Source: Chloroflexota bacterium
GTDB taxonomy: Bacteria; Chloroflexota; Dehalococcoidia; UBA2979
Direction of reading: 5' to 3'
Assembly (NCBI GenBank): GCA_026713865.1
Contig: JAPONQ010000063.1
Location: 1 to 38,733 of the forward strand
Length of the DNA: 38,733 nucleotides
Numbering within the stretch: position 1 is the stretch's first letter; each line of letters opens with the position of its first letter. The notes beneath the pieces were generated by a model that ran no database searches, was not told the origin of the DNA, and saw only the letters and a list, made by a program, of their open reading frames with translations. Below, one piece after another: positions 31,422 through 38,733 of this stretch. The position numbers and the translations under genes are program-made.

Positions 31422-31427
31422 CGTACC
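31422..31427 (+). promoter_or_regulatory. Putative -10 box (TACCAT) for the racemase-fold gene
   Basis: TACCAT lies 32 nt before the GTG at 31460. The same hexamer serves murB. Confidence 0.45.
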
Positions 31428-31459
31428 ATTCGCGGGCAAGAGAGTGCACGGGAGGCGAC

Positions 31460-32218
31460 GTGAGCGAGGCCAGCGGTATCGATCAACTCGGCAGGCGCGC
31501 GAAGGTCGGCGTCCTCGTGCCCGCGACCAATACCGTCGCCGGGCCGGAGCTGGAGGCGCTACGCCCGCCGGGCGTCACGAACCACCCCTCGCGCATGGCG
31601 CCGGCGCGGAGGCCGACCGACGACATGGAGGGCTATCGCGCGAGCATCGGAGGGGGTGAGCAGGCGGCCTGCGACGCCATCGATCTCGTCGCGCCCTGCC
31701 AGCCGGGAGCGATCGTACTCGCCCACTCCATCGATTCCTTCCTCGGCGGCGTCCCCGCGGCCGAGCAGCTCGCGCAGCGGTTGACCGATCACGCCGGCGT
31801 GCCGGTCATCGTTCCCTCGCTCGCGGCGACGGAGGCACTGGAAGCGCTCGGCGGTGTCCGCCGCATCGCGCTGCTCACGCCCTACATGCCGCCCGGCGAC
31901 GAGGTGTGCGAGGCCTTCTTCACCGGCGCCGGCTACGAGGTCCGGCGCGTGCTCGGGCTCCGCTGCCAGGGCGCGCTCGCGATCGCGGAGGTGCCGGCCG
32001 GGCGCATCGAGGAATCGCTCGACCAGCTTGCCGGCGACGACATCGACGCCGTCGTCCAGGCGGGTACCAACCTGCCGATGGCGCACCTCGTCGCGGGCGC
32101 CGAGCGCCGGCTGGGGAAGCCCGTGCTCTCGATCAACACCGCGAGCTACTGGCAGGCGCTGCGCGGCCTCGGGATCACGGATCGCATCCCCGGCTTCGGA
32201 GCGCTTCTCGAGCGCTGA
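31460..32218 (+). CDS. Asp/Glu racemase/maleate isomerase-fold protein without catalytic cysteines
   Basis: The 252-residue product follows the maleate isomerase/arylmalonate decarboxylase layout: KVGVLVPATNTVAGPELEALRPPGV at the N-terminus, PVIVPSLAATEALEALGGVRRIALLTPYMP in the middle, and GKPVLSINTASYWQALRGLG near the end. The two cysteines expected in the family (AxxCTSxSF and SCTNL) are replaced: VLAHSIDSFLGG has His and VQAGTNLPM has Gly. The four remaining Cys are elsewhere. Classic racemase or isomerase chemistry is therefore unlikely. GTG at 31460 follows GGGAGGCGAC. Confidence 0.8.
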   Translation: MSEASGIDQLGRRAKVGVLVPATNTVAGPELEALRPPGVTNHPSRMAPARRPTDDMEGYRASIGGGEQAACDAIDLVAPCQPGAIVLAHSIDSFLGGVPAAEQLAQRLTDHAGVPVIVPSLAATEALEALGGVRRIALLTPYMPPGDEVCEAFFTGAGYEVRRVLGLRCQGALAIAEVPAGRIEESLDQLAGDDIDAVVQAGTNLPMAHLVAGAERRLGKPVLSINTASYWQALRGLGITDRIPGFGALLER

Positions 32219-32268
32219 GGCCCGCCGCTCGGACCCGGGAAGCGACGCCGGCGGGGCGAGGAACGAGC

Positions 32269-33420
32269 GTGCTCACGCGAGCGATGGCCGTGCTCGGCGC
32301 CTTCCTGCTCATCGCACTCCTGGCGTGCGATGCCTCGACACAGAGCCGGGACGCCGACGCGCCCCTCTCCCCCGCAGGCCCCGCAGGCCCCGCCACCACC
32401 CGACCGGCACCCGCCCCCGCGGCGGGAGCGACGGCGCGCGGCAGCGCTGCCACCCCGGCACCGCCTGCGGCTCCCTCTCCCGCCCCGCCCTCCGCAAGTC
32501 CCCCCGATCCGGCCCCCACGCCCGCGGGCGAGCGCGCTCCACCGCCCTCGACCACCGCCACACCGGCCCCCACACCCGCGGTCGGGCCCGCTTCGCCTCC
32601 CTCGACCACCGCCACACCGGCCCCACGGCCATCCTCGCCGGAACGCAGGCTGGCGATCACGGTCGCACCGGTCGTTCCCGGAATCCCGCGCTACGACCGC
32701 GATGAATGGAGCCACTGGCGCGACGACGACGGCGATTGCCAGGACGCGCGCCAGGAGGTGCTGATCGCCGAATCGCTCTCGAGCGTGCGCTACGAGAGCG
32801 GGCGGGGCTGCCGCGTGGAGTCCGGCCTCTGGCGCGGGCCGTACACCGGACTCCAGTTCACCGATCCGGGCCAGCTCGACGTCGACCACATGGTGCCGCT
32901 GGCCAACGCACACCGCTCCGGGGGATGGGCGTGGGACACCGGGCAGAAATCGGCTTACGCGAACGACCTCAGCTACGACAACCACCTGATCGCGGTTGAG
33001 CGCTCGGCCAACCGGCGGAAGAGCGCCAGCGGTCCCGAGGAATGGAAGCCGCCCCGACGCAGCTACTGGTGCCAGTACGCGATCGACTGGATCGCGATCA
33101 AGGAGCGCTGGGAGCTCGCCGCGACCGAGAGGGAAGCCGCGGCGCTGCAGTCGATGCTCGCGGAGTGCGCCGAGCCGCCGACGCTGGTGGTGCGGCGAGC
33201 GGAAGCGGCCGCACCAGCGCCGACGGGCGACCGCACCGCGATTCCGGCGCCCGATCTTCTCTTCGACCCCTCGGGCCCCGATCGCGATTGCGGAGACTTC
33301 CCGACGTGGGCAGAGGCGCAGGCCTTCTACGAGGCGGCCGGGGGTCCGGATCGCGATCGCCACCGGCTCGACGGCGACGGCGACGGGGTCGCCTGCGAGT
33401 CGCTGCCCGGCGCGCCGTAG
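32269..33420 (+). CDS. Secreted lipoprotein with HNH (DUF1524/GmrSD-type) nuclease and Excalibur domains
   Basis: The 383-residue product starts with a short signal peptide (AMAVLGAFLLIALLAC) whose lipobox Cys is residue 20, followed by about 110 residues of Ala/Pro/Thr/Ser linker. The middle domain is HNH-like: QLDVDHMVPLANAHRSGGW, YANDLSYDNHLIAVERSANRRKS and the Cys-Tyr segment YWCQYAIDWIAIKERWEL. It ends with an Excalibur-type calcium-binding motif, DRHRLDGDGDGVACESLPG. GTG at 32269 is chosen because GAGGAAC lies 7 nt upstream; the ATG at 32284 is an alternative. It probably cuts DNA outside the membrane. Confidence 0.88.
   Translation: MLTRAMAVLGAFLLIALLACDASTQSRDADAPLSPAGPAGPATTRPAPAPAAGATARGSAATPAPPAAPSPAPPSASPPDPAPTPAGERAPPPSTTATPAPTPAVGPASPPSTTATPAPRPSSPERRLAITVAPVVPGIPRYDRDEWSHWRDDDGDCQDARQEVLIAESLSSVRYESGRGCRVESGLWRGPYTGLQFTDPGQLDVDHMVPLANAHRSGGWAWDTGQKSAYANDLSYDNHLIAVERSANRRKSASGPEEWKPPRRSYWCQYAIDWIAIKERWELAATEREAAALQSMLAECAEPPTLVVRRAEAAAPAPTGDRTAIPAPDLLFDPSGPDRDCGDFPTWAEAQAFYEAAGGPDRDRHRLDGDGDGVACESLPGAP
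32545..32624 (+). repeat. 26-bp direct repeat, period 54 bp, in the lipoprotein linker
   Basis: The 26-bp unit CCCTCGACCACCGCCACACC... occurs at 32545-32570 and again at 32599-32624, 54 bp (18 codons) apart and in frame. It encodes PSTTATPAP in the flexible linker. It is a small tandem duplication. Confidence 0.85.
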
Positions 33421-33468
33421 CACGTGGCGCGGAGGATCGGGCCGATCGGTGCACGTCGGCCCGGCGCG

Positions 33469-33474
33469 TAGACT
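33469..33474 (+). promoter_or_regulatory. Putative -10 box (TAGACT) for the FAH-family gene
   Basis: TAGACT ends 19 nt before the ATG at 33494. A GTGGGGGGCGG ribosome-binding region fits between them. Confidence 0.45.
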
Positions 33475-33493
33475 CCCTCGTGGGGGGCGGCAC

Positions 33494-34468
33494 ATGAAAC
33501 TCGCGACGTTCGAGGTGAGGGGCGAGGGGCATGCGGCGCCCGCGGGCGACCGGCAGCGCATCGGCGCGGTCGTGGATTCCGACGGAGCCATCGTCGACCT
33601 GCAGGCCGCCCACGAGATCCTGCACGGCAAGAGTTCGCCCCACCTCGCGAGCATGCTCGCGCTGCTCGACGGGGGGGAGCCCGCCCGCGACAGCGCCCGG
33701 CAGCTCGCCGAGGCGGCACCCCGCCTCTCCGTCCGCTCACTCGAGGACGTCCGCCTGCTCGCGCCGCTCCCGCGGCCGCGGCAGATCCGCGACTTCCTCT
33801 GCTTCGAGGAGCACCTCCAGAACGTCGTCGAGCAGATGAAACGGCGCGGCGCCGCGGGTGCGCTGGGGATCGCCCCGGTCTGGTACGAGCAGCCCGTCTA
33901 CTACACGGCGAACGCGCTCGCCGTCGTCGGCCCCGACGCCGAGGTCACCTGGCCCTCCTACTCCGAGTCGATGGACTACGAGCTCGAGCTCGCCCTCGTG
34001 ATCGGGCGGACCGGGCGGAACATCCCCCGGCAGCAGGCGCTCTCGTACGCCTTCGGCCTCACCATTCTCAACGATCTCTCCGCGCGCGACGCGCAGATGC
34101 GGGTGATGCCCGCCGGGCTGGGCCCCGGCACCGGCAAGGACTTCGACGGCGGCAACGTGCTCGGGCCCTGGATCACGACGCTCGACGAGATCGGCGACCC
34201 CCAGGCGCTCGCGATGGAGGTGCGGGTGAACGGGGAGCGCTGGGGCGGCGGGAACTCGGCGTCGATGCACCACGACTTCGCGGCGATGATCGCGCACGTC
34301 TCGCGCGGGAGCACGCTCTTCCCGGGGGAGGTGCTCGCGTCCGGGACGGTCGGAACGGGCTGCGCCTTCGAGCTCGGACGCGAGCTTGCCGACGGCGATC
34401 TGGTCGAACTCGAGGTCGAGCGCATCGGCGTGCTGAGGACGCGCGTCCGTCGCGCGCCGAGCGGCTGA
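33494..34468 (+). CDS. Fumarylacetoacetate hydrolase (FAH) family protein
   Basis: The 324-residue product has an N-terminal cap and the FAH catalytic domain. The metal ligands and catalytic positions look intact: MDYELELALVIGRTGRNIPRQQALSYAFGLTILNDLSARDAQ (shown in parts: ELELALVIG, ILNDLSARD), KDFDGGNVLGPWITT and SGTVGTGCAFELGRELADGDLVELEVERIG. Such enzymes hydrolyse, decarboxylate or isomerise beta-diketo acids, including in aromatic catabolism. The ATG at 33494 is preceded by GTGGGGGGCGGCAC. It could cooperate with the acyl-CoA genes in the window, but no operon links them. Confidence 0.87.
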   Translation: MKLATFEVRGEGHAAPAGDRQRIGAVVDSDGAIVDLQAAHEILHGKSSPHLASMLALLDGGEPARDSARQLAEAAPRLSVRSLEDVRLLAPLPRPRQIRDFLCFEEHLQNVVEQMKRRGAAGALGIAPVWYEQPVYYTANALAVVGPDAEVTWPSYSESMDYELELALVIGRTGRNIPRQQALSYAFGLTILNDLSARDAQMRVMPAGLGPGTGKDFDGGNVLGPWITTLDEIGDPQALAMEVRVNGERWGGGNSASMHHDFAAMIAHVSRGSTLFPGEVLASGTVGTGCAFELGRELADGDLVELEVERIGVLRTRVRRAPSG

Positions 34469-34500
34469 GTCGCCAGCGTCCCTCCCGCCGGGCCCGGCGA

Positions 34501-34548
34501 TTGACAGTGGCCCGTTCTCAGGCTTTGCTTTCTAGCTGGCCAGATCGA
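34501..34548 (+). promoter_or_regulatory. Candidate groEL promoter and palindrome
   Basis: A perfect -35 TTGACA (34501-34506) is followed by an AT-rich patch (TTTGCTT, 34524-34530) at about 17-18 nt. An imperfect palindrome TCTAGCTGGCCAGATCGA (34531-34548) with core CTGGCCAG lies at the expected start point and could be an operator. No CIRCE repeat is seen. Confidence 0.4.
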
Positions 34549-34611
34549 CGCGCGCCGCCCGCCGCTCCCCGGCGGGTGCGCGCGCGCGCAGCATGGGAAT
34601 CGGGGTAGACG

Positions 34612-36330
34612 ATGGCGGGAAGCGGCAAGGTACTGCACTTCGGAGATGCCGCCCGGCGGGATCTGCAGACGGGCGTGGCGGCACTGGCGCGCGCCGTCCA
34701 GATCACGCTCGGGCCGCGCGGGCGCAACGTCGTCCTCAATCGCGGCGGCGGCGGCACATTCACCAAGGACGGCGTCACGGTCGCGCGCGAGATAGAGCTC
34801 CGCGACCACTTCCCGAACATTGGCACGCAGCTCCTGAAGCAGGCCGCCGAGAAGACGAACGACACCGCCGGCGACGGAACCACCACCGCAGTCGTGCTGG
34901 GCCAGGCGATCTATGACGAGGGGGTCCGCAACATCGCGGCCGGCGCCGACCCGATGTCGCTGCGTCGGGGCCTCGAGCGCGCACTCGGCGTCGCGAGCGA
35001 GGAGCTGACGCGCCTCGCGGTGCCGGTGGAGCAGGCGGAGACGATCAGGCAGGTGGCGACCATCGCCGCCAACGGCGATGCCGAGATCGGCGGGCTGCTC
35101 GCCGACGTCCTCGACAAGGTCGGTCGCGACGGCGTGATCACGATTGAGGAAGGAAAGGGCTCCGCGTTCGAGACCGAGGTCGTCGAGGGACTGGTGATCG
35201 AGAACGGCTGGCTCTCGCCGCACTTCAATACCGACACCGATCGCCTGGAGTGCGTGATCGAGAAGCCCTACATCCTGATCTCCGACATGAAGATCGGCAG
35301 CCTGCAGCAGCTCCTCCCCTTCCTCGAGCCCTTCCTGCAGCGCTCGAAGGACCTCGTCATCATCTGCGAGACGATGGAGAACGAGGTTCTCTCGACGCTC
35401 ATCCTCAACAAGATGCGCGGCAACCTCCACCCGCTGGCGGTGCGCGCACCGAACTTCGGCGACCGGCGCAAGCAGGTGCTGGAGGACATCGCGACCCTGA
35501 CCGGGGGTTCGGTAGTCGCCGCCGATCAGGGGCACAGCATCGAGAGGGTGGCGTTCGAATCGCTGGGCCGCGCCGACAGGGTGGTGAGCGGGCCCCGCCG
35601 CACGACGATCGTCGGCGGCCACGGCTCGGAGGAGAGCATCCGCGAGCGCATCGAGGCGCTGCGCGGGCAGATGGAGCGCACGACCGACAGCTACGAGCGC
35701 GAGGCGATCCAGAAGCGGCTCGCCGCGGTCGCAGGCGGCGTCGGCATCATCCGGACCGGAGGCGTCAGCGAGGCCGACGTCAAGGAGAAGAAGTTCCGCG
35801 TCGAGGATGCGCTGAACGCGATGCGCGCGGCCCTCGAGGAGGGCGTGGTGCCCGGCGGCGGCGTCGCCTTCATCCGAGCCCGCAACGCGCTCGAGCCGCT
35901 GATCACCGAGCTCGGCGCATCCGACGAGGGGACGGCCGTCCGCATCCTGCACAGCGCTCTCGCGTCGCCGCTGCGACAGATCGTCCGGAACGCCGGGGGG
36001 CTGGCCGACGTGGTGGTGCGCGACGTGGAGAACGCGACCGGCAACACAGGCTACGACGCGGCGGGCGAGCGCTTCGGCGACATGATGGAGCTCGGCATCA
36101 TCGACCCGGTCAAGGTGTCGCGCGTGGCGCTCGAGAACGCCGTCTCCGCCGCGTCGATGATGCTCACCACGGAGTCGCTCGTCTCCGATCCGCCGGTGGA
36201 CCAGGCGGAGGAGGAGGCGGCAGAGGCGGCGATGGCCGCAGCCGCCGCCCAGGGCGGGATGGGCGGCGGCATGCCCGGGATGGGCGGCATGCCGGGGATG
36301 GGCGGCGGCATGCCCGGGTTCGGGATGTAG
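34612..36330 (+). CDS. groL: GroEL chaperonin, divergent copy without groES
   Basis: The 572-residue product is a complete GroEL: ITLGPRGRNVVL, the ATPase motif AGDGTTTA, the intermediate Asp of VEDALNAMRAALEEGVVPGGG, VAGGVGIIRTGG, and a GGM-rich tail. The apical substrate-binding face differs from E. coli: GWLSPHF replaces GYLSPYF (W200 and H204 for Tyr199 and Tyr203), and METMENEVLSTL-like ICETMENEVLSTL replaces EDVEGEALATL. The tail has about 30 Gly/Met/Pro residues with repeated MPGMGG, longer than the usual (GGM)4. No groES lies next to it, so it is probably an extra copy. The ATG at 34612 is preceded by GGGGTAGACG. Confidence 0.93.
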   Translation: MAGSGKVLHFGDAARRDLQTGVAALARAVQITLGPRGRNVVLNRGGGGTFTKDGVTVAREIELRDHFPNIGTQLLKQAAEKTNDTAGDGTTTAVVLGQAIYDEGVRNIAAGADPMSLRRGLERALGVASEELTRLAVPVEQAETIRQVATIAANGDAEIGGLLADVLDKVGRDGVITIEEGKGSAFETEVVEGLVIENGWLSPHFNTDTDRLECVIEKPYILISDMKIGSLQQLLPFLEPFLQRSKDLVIICETMENEVLSTLILNKMRGNLHPLAVRAPNFGDRRKQVLEDIATLTGGSVVAADQGHSIERVAFESLGRADRVVSGPRRTTIVGGHGSEESIRERIEALRGQMERTTDSYEREAIQKRLAAVAGGVGIIRTGGVSEADVKEKKFRVEDALNAMRAALEEGVVPGGGVAFIRARNALEPLITELGASDEGTAVRILHSALASPLRQIVRNAGGLADVVVRDVENATGNTGYDAAGERFGDMMELGIIDPVKVSRVALENAVSAASMMLTTESLVSDPPVDQAEEEAAEAAMAAAAAQGGMGGGMPGMGGMPGMGGGMPGFGM

Positions 36331-36442
36331 CTCGCCCGCAGCCAGCCGGGCACGAGAGCGGGGCGAACCGAGGGCAAGCTGCGGGGGGCGTCCGTCCGGC
36401 GAGCAGCCGTACCCGCGAACCCCGGTCCGTCGCGCGAGCCCG

Positions 36443-37669
36443 CTAGCCCCGCGGGAGGCCGAGGCCCCGCGTCGCGATCACGTTGCGCTGGATCTCAAGC
36501 GTGCCGCCGCCGATCGAGGCCGCTCGCTCTATGTACCCGTGCGTGAACCCGGCCTCCATCGTGGCCGCCGGATCCTCCGGGTCCCAGAGGTTCGCGTAGA
36601 GACCGAACGCCTTGGTCGCGGCGATGTTCAGCCCCTGCTCGGCCTCGTAGCCAACGATCTTCGACGCGGAGGCCTCGTAGTTGGGCACCATCCCCTGGCG
36701 CTGCATCGTGATGATGCGGAGCGAGAGATTGAAGAGGACCGCCGCCTCCACGGCGCGCTGCGCGATCTGCTGGCGCAGCGCATCGTGGCGTGATAGCCGC
36801 GAACGGCGCGCCCCCTCTTCGCTCCCGAGGTAGGCGAGGAGGCGGTCGATCTTCCGCTGCACCGACATCGCGCCGGTGATGTTGGAGCGCTCGTTGTCGA
36901 GCAGCGTCATCGCCACGTACCAGCCGCGGTTCTCCTCCCCGACCATCTGGTCGGCGGGGACGCGCACGTCCTCGAAGAACTCCTCGTTGAACTCGTGGCC
37001 CCAGGCCATGTTGATCAACGGGTTGATCGTGACGCCCGGCGACCGCAAGTCGACCAGAAGGAAGGTGATGCCGCGGTGCTTCGGCGCCTCCGGGTTGGTG
37101 CGCGAGAGCAGCATGATCCAGTCGGCGTAGTGGGCGTGGCTGGTCCACACCTTCTGGCCGTTGACCACGTACTCGTCGCCGTCGCGGACGGCCCGCGTCT
37201 GGAGCGAGGCGAGATCGGAGCCGGCGCCGGGCTCCGAGAAGCCCTGCGCCCAGACGATGTCGCCGCTCAGGATCGGCGGCAGGAACCGCGCCTTCTGCTC
37301 ATCGGTCCCGTGCACGATCAACGTCGGTCCGAGCATGTTGAGTCCGACGTTGCTGGCCGGGGGCGCCACGTTCGCACGCGCGAGCTCGGCGTTGAGGATG
37401 AACTGCTCCATCCAGGAGAGTCCGCCGCCGCCGTATTCCGCCGGCCAGTGCGGCGCCACCCAGCGCTCGGCGGCGACCGCCTCGAGCCACTCCCGCGAGG
37501 CGCGCTCGCGCTCGGGGTCGCCGGACGCCCGGTCCACGGCCCAGGGATAGTTGCTCCCGCGGTGATCGCTCTCCGCGAGATCGCGGTAGCGCCCGGGGAG
37601 CTTCGTCTCCACCAGCTCGCGGACCCGCCCGCGGAAGGCCGCTTCCTGCTGCGTGTCGGACCAGTCCAC
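36443..37669 (-). CDS. Acyl-CoA dehydrogenase
   Basis: The 408-residue product has the FAD-dependent acyl-CoA dehydrogenase fold: helical N-terminus, WAQGFSEPGAGSDLASLQTRA (the flavin-contacting EPGAGSDL), GQKVWTSHAHYADW, EFFEDVRVPADQMVGEENRGW, and a C-terminal AASIGGGTLEIQRNVIATRGLGLPRG. It oxidises acyl-CoA thioesters, passing electrons to ETF. The family base is usually a Glu in the C-terminal region. I did not fix its position. The ATG at 37669 follows AAGGGGGGCG. It converges with groEL and is divergent from the peptide-binding lipoprotein. Confidence 0.9.
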   Translation of the reverse strand: MDWSDTQQEAAFRGRVRELVETKLPGRYRDLAESDHRGSNYPWAVDRASGDPERERASREWLEAVAAERWVAPHWPAEYGGGGLSWMEQFILNAELARANVAPPASNVGLNMLGPTLIVHGTDEQKARFLPPILSGDIVWAQGFSEPGAGSDLASLQTRAVRDGDEYVVNGQKVWTSHAHYADWIMLLSRTNPEAPKHRGITFLLVDLRSPGVTINPLINMAWGHEFNEEFFEDVRVPADQMVGEENRGWYVAMTLLDNERSNITGAMSVQRKIDRLLAYLGSEEGARRSRLSRHDALRQQIAQRAVEAAVLFNLSLRIITMQRQGMVPNYEASASKIVGYEAEQGLNIAATKAFGLYANLWDPEDPAATMEAGFTHGYIERAASIGGGTLEIQRNVIATRGLGLPRG

Positions 37670-37740
37670 ATCGCCCCCCTTGCGCGCATGACCACCGCCG
37701 CGCCAGCACCGCGCCGAATCGCGGTCCCGTCCGCCAGCGC

Positions 37741-37746
37741 ATCTTA
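37741..37746 (-). promoter_or_regulatory. Putative -10 box (TAAGAT) for the acyl-CoA dehydrogenase
   Basis: Minus-strand TAAGAT lies 71 nt before the ATG at 37669 and is close to the consensus TATAAT. Confidence 0.5.
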
Positions 37747-37826
37747 CGCCCGCGGCGAGAGGCTGCGCGGTGCGACGGGGTATCGCATCGCGATCGCTCG
37801 GGCTATATACGAGGGATTGCGGTCGT

Positions 37827-37834
37827 TATAGACT
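37827..37834 (+). promoter_or_regulatory. Putative -10 region (TATAGACT) for the solute-binding lipoprotein
   Basis: TATAGACT is part of an unusually AT-rich patch (37803-37834, including TATATAC) about 104 nt before the GTG at 37938. The exact hexamer and -35 are not resolved. Confidence 0.45.
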
Positions 37835-37937
37835 GCACCGGCGGGATCGTGTCGATCAGCCGGCACGAGGGGTGGGGCCGCCGGCCTGCCCGCGGCATCA
37901 CCGCGCGCACCCGGCGACACCAAGGAGGAGCATCCAA

Positions 37938-38733
37938 GTGTCAGGACTCAATGTGATCAGGCGGCGCGTGACGCGCCGCACCTTCCTCCGGGCGTCCGCG
38001 CTCGGGGGTGTCGGGCTCGCCACGGCGGCCGTCATCGGCTGCGGTGACGACGACGACGACGATGCGGCGCCTGCGGCGGCGCCCGCGGCGGCGCCCGCGG
38101 CAACGGCCGCACCCGCCGCCACCGCTGCGGCTCAGGCGACGGCCGCACCGGCGGCCACGGCCACTGCGGCACCTGCCGCCACCGCCGCGGCCACGCCCAC
38201 CGAGGTCGTCCGCAAGTCCGGGAAGATGACCCCCGCGGTCGTGGCCCCCGGCAACACCCTGGACCCGAACTCCACGGCCGGGAGCGTCCAGGAGTTCCAC
38301 GCCATCTACGACACGCTGACGAGGCTCGATCCCGTCACCAACACCATCATCCCCGCCTTCGCGACCGGGTGGGAGACGGCGCCCGGCGACCCGACCCAGT
38401 GGATCTTCACGATCCGCGATGCCGAGTTCTCCGACGGCGTCAAGATCACCGCCGAGGACGTGAAGTTCTCCTTCGACTACTACGGCAACGCCGACAATAA
38501 GTCGAGCCTCCGCTCGCGCGTCAACACCGTCGGCAGCGTCGAGGTGATCGACCCGCTCACCGTCAGGCTCCAGACCGCGATCGGCGGCGACCCGAAGCCG
38601 GACCCGATCATCCCGCGCCGCCAGCACCTCGTCTTCATGCTCCCCAAGCACATCTTCGAGGACCCCTCGAAGGGCAAGGAGTTCCAGGCCGAGCAGGCCG
38701 TCGGCAGCGGCGCCTACGTCCCCGGCAACTACG
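37938..38733 (+). CDS. Tat-exported peptide/oligopeptide-type ABC substrate-binding lipoprotein (partial)
   Basis: 265 codons are visible before the edge. The N-terminus has a twin-arginine signal (VTRRTFLRASALGG) and lipobox IGC followed by GDDDDDD, then about 45 residues of Ala/Thr/Pro linker. The mature part is SBP_bac_5-like: LDPNSTAGSVQEFHAIYDTLTRLD, WIFTIRDAEFSDGVKITAEDVKFSFDYY, and VGSGAYVPGNY at the edge. Such proteins bind peptides, nickel, sugars or opines for an ABC importer. GTG at 37938 is set by AAGGAGGAG eight nt upstream. The Asp run and linker are like the other exported proteins here. Confidence 0.9.
   Translation, partial: MSGLNVIRRRVTRRTFLRASALGGVGLATAAVIGCGDDDDDDAAPAAAPAAAPAATAAPAATAAAQATAAPAATATAAPAATAAATPTEVVRKSGKMTPAVVAPGNTLDPNSTAGSVQEFHAIYDTLTRLDPVTNTIIPAFATGWETAPGDPTQWIFTIRDAEFSDGVKITAEDVKFSFDYYGNADNKSSLRSRVNTVGSVEVIDPLTVRLQTAIGGDPKPDPIIPRRQHLVFMLPKHIFEDPSKGKEFQAEQAVGSGAYVPGNY

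Noticed and set aside
34469-34611. CIRCE operator upstream of groEL
   Set aside because: I looked for TTAGCACTC-N9-GAGTGCTAA and found no match. Only an imperfect CTGGCCAG-centred palindrome is present.
1-38733. tRNA or rRNA genes
   Set aside because: I saw no cloverleaf with a GGTTCGAxxCC arm and CCA-type acceptor stem, nor rRNA-like conserved blocks. A covariance-model scan would be decisive.

Overview
The window is very GC-rich (roughly 70% or more by eye) and densely coded on both strands. Third-position G/C dominates and GTG starts are common. The gene content fits a Chloroflexota bacterium, perhaps a Dehalococcoidia/SAR202-like or related lineage. It includes class III CoA-transferases, flavin/F420-type PPOX and luciferase-like oxidoreductases, a DUF3090 protein, and lipoproteins with Ala/Pro/Thr-rich linkers after the lipobox, one of them carrying a Tat motif. 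This placement is inference. I see no tRNA, rRNA or CRISPR array.

Layout. Positions 1-136 are the end of an IS481-family element, with the first 16 codons of its transposase on the minus strand. Positions 235-5763 hold acyl-CoA and ring-type catabolism: two translationally coupled CaiB/BaiF CoA-transferase genes, a convergent dihydropyrimidinase/allantoinase-like amidohydrolase, and two adjacent short-chain dehydrogenase-like proteins that lack the catalytic YxxxK. Positions 5788-8435 hold two very small genes, a VOC-fold protein and three tandem PPOX-fold paralogues. Positions 8487-16028 are mostly housekeeping: murB, a DUF3090 protein, ilvD, a FabL-like enoyl-ACP reductase, a small unknown, a PLP aminotransferase, a crotonase-fold protein and pncC. 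Positions 16043-21196 hold an M1 metallopeptidase with HEAT repeats, a HAD-like phosphatase, an unknown protein and a DUF192 lipoprotein.

Positions 21264-25870 form the best-defined regulatory unit. A TPP riboswitch (minus strand) precedes thiB-thiP-thiQ, a thiamine-type ABC importer, and the operon ends with a small GAF-domain protein. All of its gene junctions overlap by 1-4 bp. Downstream are an MFS exporter, an APH-like/P-loop kinase fusion, an alpha/beta hydrolase, a luciferase-like oxidoreductase, an Asp/Glu-racemase-fold protein without its cysteines, a secreted HNH nuclease lipoprotein with an Excalibur domain, an FAH-family hydrolase, a lone divergent GroEL, an acyl-CoA dehydrogenase, and the start of a Tat-exported peptide-type solute-binding lipoprotein that runs off the end.

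Gene starts share a recognisable promoter style: a TANNNT -10 hexamer, in four cases within an identical CCTGCTA block. At four genes the hexamer ends 6-7 nt before the start codon, which predicts leaderless mRNAs. I found no clearly new multi-gene system. The most unusual points are several enzyme-fold genes that have lost textbook catalytic residues, the GAF gene inside a thiamine-riboswitch operon, and the leaderless/extended -10 pattern.
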